Origin: Echria macrotheca
Lineage: Eukaryota > Ascomycota > Sordariomycetes > Sordariales > Schizotheciaceae
Reading direction: 5' to 3'
NCBI GenBank assembly: GCA_030411725.1
Contig: MU839841.1
Location: forward strand, 744,001-808,000
DNA: 64,000 nt
Of the stretch, positions 58,534 through 64,000 are shown in pieces. A program made the translations under genes and the position numbers. A model generated the notes under the pieces. It searched no databases, was not told where the DNA came from, and worked only from the letters and a program-made list of their open reading frames with translations. The stretch's first letter is position 1, and every line of letters begins with the position of its first letter.

Positions 58534-58565
58534 CCCCCTTAGGGGGGTGGAAGCCTTCGGCTTCC
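58534..58565. repeat. double GC hairpin
   Basis: Two adjacent hairpins are CCCCC-TTA-GGGGG (58534-58546) and ggaagcc-TTC-ggcttcc (58549-58565). They are followed by AT-only-like DNA (taatacaaataataataag). A near-perfect palindrome lies just upstream at 58459-58480. Confidence 0.8.
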
Positions 58566-59119
58566 TACAGTTTAATACAAATAATAATAAGTTAATAAGT
58601 TCAGAGCTACGGAAGTCTTCTACACGGCTTGCTGGGGGGACAAAAGGAGGCTTGGGAAGTTGAGGTGTGTTGCCAACATTCTGTCTGAAACTTTTCCCCC
58701 AGAATGAATAACAGAGTCATCCAGCGTCATGGCAGTCACAGCGTATGGACAGTGGGAATGGGGGGGTGGGTCTCTTGCATCCGCTGTGAAGGTGTCGTGG
58801 GGTGGTGCTGCGGACCACGAAAGCAACCGAGATGTTGACAGTTACCCCTGAGTCCGAACAACATTGAGTGTTCGAACCTGTCGTTGCCGGTTGCCCTGGA
58901 CTCCAGACAGGTGCCCTGGCAAAGACGGGCCAAAGATGGGAGGATTGTCTAGTGGACTCGGCACGATCGCCGCCGGTATCCCGCCGCCTCAATCTTTCCC
59001 TCACACGATCCATCCGGTTTTGTTTTCAATTTCGCCGTTTGTCGTTGAATCAAACATTGCTGCGGGGATGAACCCGCAGAGCCCCTCAGATTGGCGATCG
59101 GCAATCGACATGGGATGAA

Positions 59120-59135
59120 GGGTTAGGGTTTAGGG
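59120..59135 (+). promoter_or_regulatory. telobox-like motif upstream of APC4
   Basis: GGGTTAGGGTTTAGGG, two and a half telomere-type repeats, lies about 180 bp before the APC4 start. It could be a Tbf1/Teb1-type site or a telomere-repeat relic. Confidence 0.35.
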
Positions 59136-59314
59136 TGAGTGAAACGCGAAGTGGGGCAACTGCTCACCGTCAACTCATCGCGACTTCAGAGTTCAGATCA
59201 CACAGAAATCCATCCAGATAACACACCCGCAGCATGACGATCCACCTAGGCCCCGCATGATAAGCCTGGATCCCGCGACTGCTCGAGATATGGACTCGAT
59301 AGGTACCGAGCAAA

Positions 59315-61986
59315 ATGGGCACTCATCGGAAGCTGCAACAGTTCAGCGCCACAAAGTTTGCTGCCCCCGCCTCGGGCAACCATCTGGCCTGCAATCCCGT
59401 CATCGATCTCGTCGCCAACGCCGGCGATGGGAACACGGCCCTCTACGTTTGGCGCGCCAACGGCCAGCTCGTCTCTAAGCACGCCGAGCGGAGCCACAAG
59501 GTCGAGGTCATCCAGTGGAAGGACGACGGTAGGTCCACCCTTCCCGTTTGCGAGCGGCCCGTCCCGTACTTACATATCGGGCAGGTCAGTTCCTGGCTGG
59601 CGGATGGAGCGATGGTGTTGTGAGGTTGATTGGCCTCGAGAGCAGCAAGGCGGTTCACCACCTGCGCGTTTGCGAGAATGGCTCGGGAAAGATCAACTTC
59701 ATCGCTTGGTCTCGAAACGTCACGGGAGGACAGCAGGCCGAGGTGGAACTCTCCGCCACGCTTCCCTCGCGCGAGATAGAGCTCGATGAGACCAAGAGCC
59801 TCCTGGATCTGCCTCATGAGCTCACCTTTCTCGAAGTTGAGACGGCACTGCCCAAAATCAGCCCACTTCCGGTATCTGGTGGTTCGGGGTGAGCCTGGCC
59901 CCCTTATCTAACCTCCTAGAGCTGACCGAGAAAGGGATGATATGTTTGTCTTCTCCACCACATCGTCACTCGACTTCGTCTTCCGGCCAACCAAGCCGGA
60001 GGATGCCCACAATGTCCACGTCATGATTGTGGGCTCCACCGATGGCGGAATTCATCTCAGTATCTATGATTCTTTGGTGATCGGCAGCTTTCGATACAGC
60101 CCCCGCCCGCCCCTGAAGCTTGCTTCAGGATCGGATGAATTCCAGCTTTGCGGACACGGCTCCGACCCTGATATCTCGACCCACACTCTCCTCCTCAAAC
60201 AGGCCGGTGGCGATCAGGCCTCACTTCATCTGGTCCCCATGGACCTGACGTTTGTGCACTCGTCTCCGGTCAACCTATCGCTGCTGGCCTCCAAGATGAC
60301 GACGATGCAGAACCTGCTGCGATATCTGAAGCAGACCCAGTCCCACATGACAGGGGAGTGGAAGGCGACCAGGGAACTTCCCGCCAGGTTTCTCAACGCT
60401 GTCAAAGAGGATCTCGAAAAGATGGAGGGTGGGCCCGTGACCATTGTTCAGGCTCTCTACCATACTGTAGTGACAGGCCACGTGTATGAACCTCTCAAGG
60501 AATGGCTTGTCGACAGTCTTGCGGAAAGGGTAAGCGCAGTTATAACTTCTCCTGTACACGGTTTCTGATAAGCACTAGGGGCACAAACGGTGGGAAAAGG
60601 CGGTTGTGTCCGGCCTCGAGAACCTGCGCAGCTTGGTCCATGAGAACTTCATCCCGGCCCTCGAGAGGTGTGGAATCATTCTGAGTCGTTTGCTGGGCAT
60701 AGCTCGTTTTCATGATTCCCGGGAAAGCATTGGGTTCAGCGCCGCCCAGATTCTCAACCTCCTGGATATCGTGTCATGCCTGACCGTCGTGGCTAATCGG
60801 ATTCTCCTCTCTGTCATGGACGAGCTCGAGCATTTTGGGACCTTTTCGACCTGGCTCCGGCTGGAAATCGACAAGCAGGCATCCTCGACCCTGAGCGACG
60901 AGTTGACGGAAAAGGAAGCCACAATGGATCATGGCAAGGTTATCTCATACATCCAACGCTATCTCGTCACCAGCCCGTTGGCTCTCTATTTCGACGAGGT
61001 GACCCGGGAAGATTATGCCAAGGACCAAAACCTCGCCGAGGATGGCTCGTCGCTTCTGGAAATGCTCGATAAGCAGTTCAAGAGACAAGAGTCTGGGCAG
61101 CCGTACATGAAGGCCCTACCTCATATTGACTTTCTGGTCAACTATCTGACCAGCAGGTCAGGCATGGTATTCCGCAACATTGCCGAGGCTAAGAAGCGAA
61201 GCGTTCGGTTGGGCCGGGCTACGGAGTTGTCAGTTCCCAAGAAGATATGGAAGCATGATATGTACACATGCTCGGTGAAGACGGGGGTAAGAAGTTCTGA
61301 GTCTGTTGCCGTGGATATATGCTGACCCTCCTAGGATGACTCGGAGGCACAAGCTTTTACAGCCATATCGGATGGAGATGACAAGAGCAAAGGTATGATG
61401 CCTGGATTTATCGGGTGGACATGTCATACTGACTTCTGTAGTTTATTTGTTCCAGACCGGAATCGCAATTGTCAACGGCATCAGCGGTGAAACCAAGACC
61501 ACGGCCTGTGGGTTTGCTCTTCCAAAGGGCGCCACCATAGTGGACTTCAAGTTCTTGGACAAGAGTGCTCTTCTTGTCCTCTGTCAGCAACAAGGTTTGT
61601 GCACAAGCGCTGTGGGCTCTCGGTCGTGCTAATATGGTGCAGATGAGCCAGCATATTTTCTCTTTTGCATTCGATACCAACCGTATCATCTACCATATGG
61701 CGCCTACAAGACGCCTCAAGATATCAGGTTTGTAGGTATGGGTGCAGACTCAGACGGGGAAAGCGTGGCCTTGTGCTTTGTGTTCTCGAAGCTGGAAGGT
61801 TTTGTGCCAGTGCAGATGGAGGTGCAAAAGGCCCGAAAGGATAGGGGCCAGATTCCAGCCAGGGTTTGTCTTCTGGGGAAGGACAAGACGGTGTGCAGGG
61901 TGTATGCTCTCCCTGACGATTGGGAAACCGCCATGTCAGAGCTGTCACTTGATGAAGCTGAAGAGGCGGGCAACAAGGGATCATGA
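59315..61986 (+). CDS. APC4: anaphase-promoting complex subunit 4
   Basis: Seven exons: 59315-59528, 59585-59888, then from 59935 (or 59920) to 60529, 60579-61286, 61335-61392, 61442-61594 and 61643-61986. The protein is about 791-796 aa. Intron 2 is ambiguous, because its CTAG acceptor would make it only 31 nt, while an AAAG acceptor gives 46 nt in the same frame. The N-terminus has Apc4 WD40-type blades with VIDLVANAGDGNTALYVWR and FLAGGWSDGVVRLIGLE. The Apc4 helical domain follows (RWEKAVVSGLENLRSLVHEN, ARFHDSRESIGF, HIDFLVNYLTSRSGM). The C-terminal blades end in an acidic tail. Apc4 belongs to the scaffold platform of the APC/C ubiquitin ligase, which triggers anaphase and mitotic exit. 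Confidence 0.94.
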
Positions 61987-62436
61987 TGGCCCAGTGCAAA
62001 TCAAAACCATCTTCAGAATAGTGAATTGATGGATCAAAGATCAGAGGGCCAGCTCCTTGAAGATGTGTTACCGTGCACGGTCCACCCAGGCTACTGCAGC
62101 GAGATGCAACCACTCAAGCCGAGTGCTGCGGAATGCTTATCCGCCCTGCAAACGTCATTGTCCGTGGGGAACCGCTTCTCACCTTCAACTCTTCAACCTC
62201 CAACTCTGCAACACAACCTCCCATCGCCGACCTTCAATCGCCGCGGCAACCTCATCGCCCCGACGATGCCCGCCGAGAAAGGCCTCAATTGATCGATAGA
62301 CGGAATTAGACGGATGCAAGAAATAAACGTGTCGGCTCGTCTATAATGAATTCGACCTGCGAACGCCTAATAATCGGGAAATAAAAATAAATCGGAATCA
62401 GATATCGCCGAACTCGTCAAAGGGGAGCTTCTTACC
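61987..62436. promoter_or_regulatory. promoter and leader of the SIP3-like gene
   Basis: 450 bp between the APC4 stop and the next ATG on the same strand. It holds the APC4 3' UTR and the downstream promoter. Several short overlapping frames at 62026-62309 are not supported as genes. Confidence 0.45.
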
Positions 62437-64000
62437 ATGGCAGATCCCGGAATAGCTTCAGCGCCGGCGGCGGGGGGATCTGGGGCGCCGCAGACCCAGC
62501 AGACGAAGCGTGCTGGCCCAGCCATCCCGGTGGCGTTGAACGAAGCAGCCCTCGATTCCCCGACCTTCCGAGCGATGACAATACACTTCTCCGACCAGCT
62601 CGACGCCATAGAGCGATGGCTTCATTCCTACACACAATCCACCAGCAAGGTGGTCCACGACTTCCTCGCGCTCGAGGAGACCATCAACAGCTACCTCGCC
62701 AAGATGGCCGGCCCCCCGCCTCCCTCGAATCAGCAGAGCTCCTCCATGACCGTGACCCCGGCCGAAGCTGTCCTCAGCACCGAATATACCACGCCCGCCC
62801 TGCGACGGACCAGCAACGGCGCCCGCGACTGGTGGGCCTCGATCATCGGCACGGTGCGACGGCTCGAGCCGCTCAGTGTCGACCCCATCAAGGCTTTCAT
62901 GGCTGGTGATCTACGGACATTTCGGGATACGCGTAGGGCGCTGGCCGAATCACAAAAGACGTTTGATAGCACGCTGGCGCGCTACGTCGGGCAGAGCAAG
63001 ACAAAAGAGCCGAGCGCGCTGCGGGAGGATGCGTTTGCCGTGTACGAGACGCGGAAGGCATATCTCAAGGCTAGTCTGGACTTTTGCCAGATGGCCCCGC
63101 AGATCAGGGGAACACTGGATAAACTGCTGGTCCGGGTTTGCGCCGATGTATACCGGGAGATGGGCAAGGGCGGCGGCAAGATGGGCAGCTCCGCCGTGGC
63201 CGAGGAGCTCGAGAGGATCCGGGGCTGGTCGAGAGAGATGGAAGCCAGCGAGGGTGTCTTTAAGCGCGAGCTCCAGATCGCGCGTCGCGAGGTGGGGGAG
63301 AACGCGCTGGCTGGGTTCAAACCTTCACGAGAGCTCGAAGATTACAGCGTCTCGACGGTGCCCTTTCTCGGGTCTAGGGGGCCGGTCAGCGTCCAAAGGA
63401 AGGACCAGTCGGCTGTCATCTCGGAAAAACAGGGGTGGTTGTTCCTGAGGGTCCTGTCCGGGAAGCCGGTGCGGACGACTTGGGTCCGGCGATGGTACTA
63501 CTGCCGGGACGGCGTCTTCGGGTGGTTGGTGCAAGGTCCGCAGGGAGTCCTACAGGGCGACGAGATTGGCGTGCTTCTTTGCAGTGCGAAGCCGGCGGTG
63601 CAGGAAGAGCGGAGGTTTTGTTTTGAGGTCAAGACGAAGACACAGACGATGCTGTTGCAGGCCGAAACCCAGACACAGCTCATAGAGTGGTTAGAGGCGT
63701 TTGAGGTGGCCAAGAAGAAGGCGTTCGAAATGAGCATGGGACGGGACAGCGCTCTACTCGGCGGCTTCGACCCGGCCTTTTCCATCATGCCGCCGTCCAT
63801 TCCTGAGTTCTCAGCTAAGACGCTTGAGAATGTGGACGAGGGCGGCGGAAATATGGAAAGGACAGGGACATTACCGATTCCTGGCCAGGACAGTAATCTC
63901 AACTTAACGGCGCGGCCAAGCTTCGACATCAGCAACAATCCCCCACGACGCTCGATAACAACCTTGGGCCGGGAGGACGGCGAGAGCGGCCGGGAACATG
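62437..64000 (+). CDS. SIP3: BAR-PH protein of the Sip3/Lam (StART-like sterol transfer) family, 3' end outside window
   Basis: One exon is open from the ATG at 62437 (context TACCATGG) to the window end, giving 521 codons so far. After a short Ala/Gly-rich start, residues about 35-290 form a BAR-like helical domain (SPTFRAMTIHFSDQLDAIER, DPIKAFMAGDLRTFRDTRRA). Residues about 325-430 form a PH domain with KQGWLFLRVLSGK, TTWVRRWYYCRDGVFGWL and a closing TQTQLIEWLEAFEVAKK helix. This order is that of yeast Sip3 and Ysp1, which continue into a VASt lipid-binding domain that would lie beyond the window. Such proteins work at ER-plasma-membrane contact sites in sterol transport. Confidence 0.9.
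   Translation, partial: MADPGIASAPAAGGSGAPQTQQTKRAGPAIPVALNEAALDSPTFRAMTIHFSDQLDAIERWLHSYTQSTSKVVHDFLALEETINSYLAKMAGPPPPSNQQSSSMTVTPAEAVLSTEYTTPALRRTSNGARDWWASIIGTVRRLEPLSVDPIKAFMAGDLRTFRDTRRALAESQKTFDSTLARYVGQSKTKEPSALREDAFAVYETRKAYLKASLDFCQMAPQIRGTLDKLLVRVCADVYREMGKGGGKMGSSAVAEELERIRGWSREMEASEGVFKRELQIARREVGENALAGFKPSRELEDYSVSTVPFLGSRGPVSVQRKDQSAVISEKQGWLFLRVLSGKPVRTTWVRRWYYCRDGVFGWLVQGPQGVLQGDEIGVLLCSAKPAVQEERRFCFEVKTKTQTMLLQAETQTQLIEWLEAFEVAKKKAFEMSMGRDSALLGGFDPAFSIMPPSIPEFSAKTLENVDEGGGNMERTGTLPIPGQDSNLNLTARPSFDISNNPPRRSITTLGREDGESGREH

Larger units (their letters stand above)
52091..59314. other. 7.2-kb repeat-rich, gene-poor interval
   Basis: No convincing gene is found. It contains poly-G, N-gap and poly-C tracts, pyrimidine-rich minisatellites (about 54.8-56.0 kb), GC hairpins, a TATAAAAGG motif near 56696, a 20-bp A-rich minisatellite (57.6-57.9 kb) and a tRNA-like fragment. 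A possible two-exon ORF (ATG 52326, donor GTAAGT near 52639) has no recognisable product. Composition is more AT-rich than the flanks, with scattered very GC-rich palindromes. It looks like an accessory or relic region. Confidence 0.6.

Overview
The window is nuclear DNA from a filamentous ascomycete, most likely a Sordariomycete and plausibly of the Sordariales or Chaetomiaceae type. Coding DNA is GC-rich, genes are split by short introns of about 45-85 nt with GTATGT/GTAAGT-type donors, CTAAC/CTGAC branch sites and YAG acceptors, and every recognisable protein is a standard fungal housekeeping protein. Family calls come from motif recognition only. I could not run a search, so the lineage is an inference.

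Layout. 1-570 holds the 3' part of a GNAT acetyltransferase. 1531-5039 holds a small cysteine-containing secreted protein, the complex I zinc subunit NDUFS6 (minus strand) and a divergent MPP6-like exosome cofactor with an added zinc knuckle. 5040-12224 is a 7.2 kb stretch with no gene I can support. 12225-22289 holds an insulin-degrading-enzyme/Ste23 metalloprotease and a Ubp12-type deubiquitinase. 22740-28001 is a long gap that ends in a pyrimidine-rich leader, followed by a cAMP phosphodiesterase (28002-30879).

33533-42117 is a compact housekeeping block: carboxypeptidase Y (-), Sdo1/SBDS (+), ribosomal protein uS13/Rps18 (-), a YhhN/TMEM86 membrane protein (+) and a NIPA-type magnesium transporter (-). 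44063-49481 holds a large acidic nuclear-type protein (-) divergent from coatomer delta, Ret2 (+). From 49.5 to 59.2 kb the sequence becomes repeat-rich and gene-poor: an A+C-biased block, one proline/glutamine-rich gene (50582-52090), minisatellites, GC hairpins, a 22-nt poly-G, a 10-N gap and a 71-nt poly-C. Ordinary gene space resumes with APC4 (59315-61986) and the start of a BAR-PH protein of the Sip3/Lam family (62437 to the window end).

The genes do not form a pathway or cluster. They cover respiration, RNA decay, ribosome biogenesis and translation, ubiquitin and the cell cycle, vacuolar proteolysis, cAMP signalling, vesicle traffic and lipid/ion transport. The most interesting observation is that two long reading frames, Ubp12 and the acidic protein, each continue in the same frame for 149 and 212 codons beyond a single TAG codon, and both TAGs sit in the context CTAGGAG. 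Sordariomycetes are known to recode UAG to UGG by A-to-I mRNA editing during sexual development, so both are candidate edited stops. A plain stop or a CAG-to-TAG mutation has to be excluded first.
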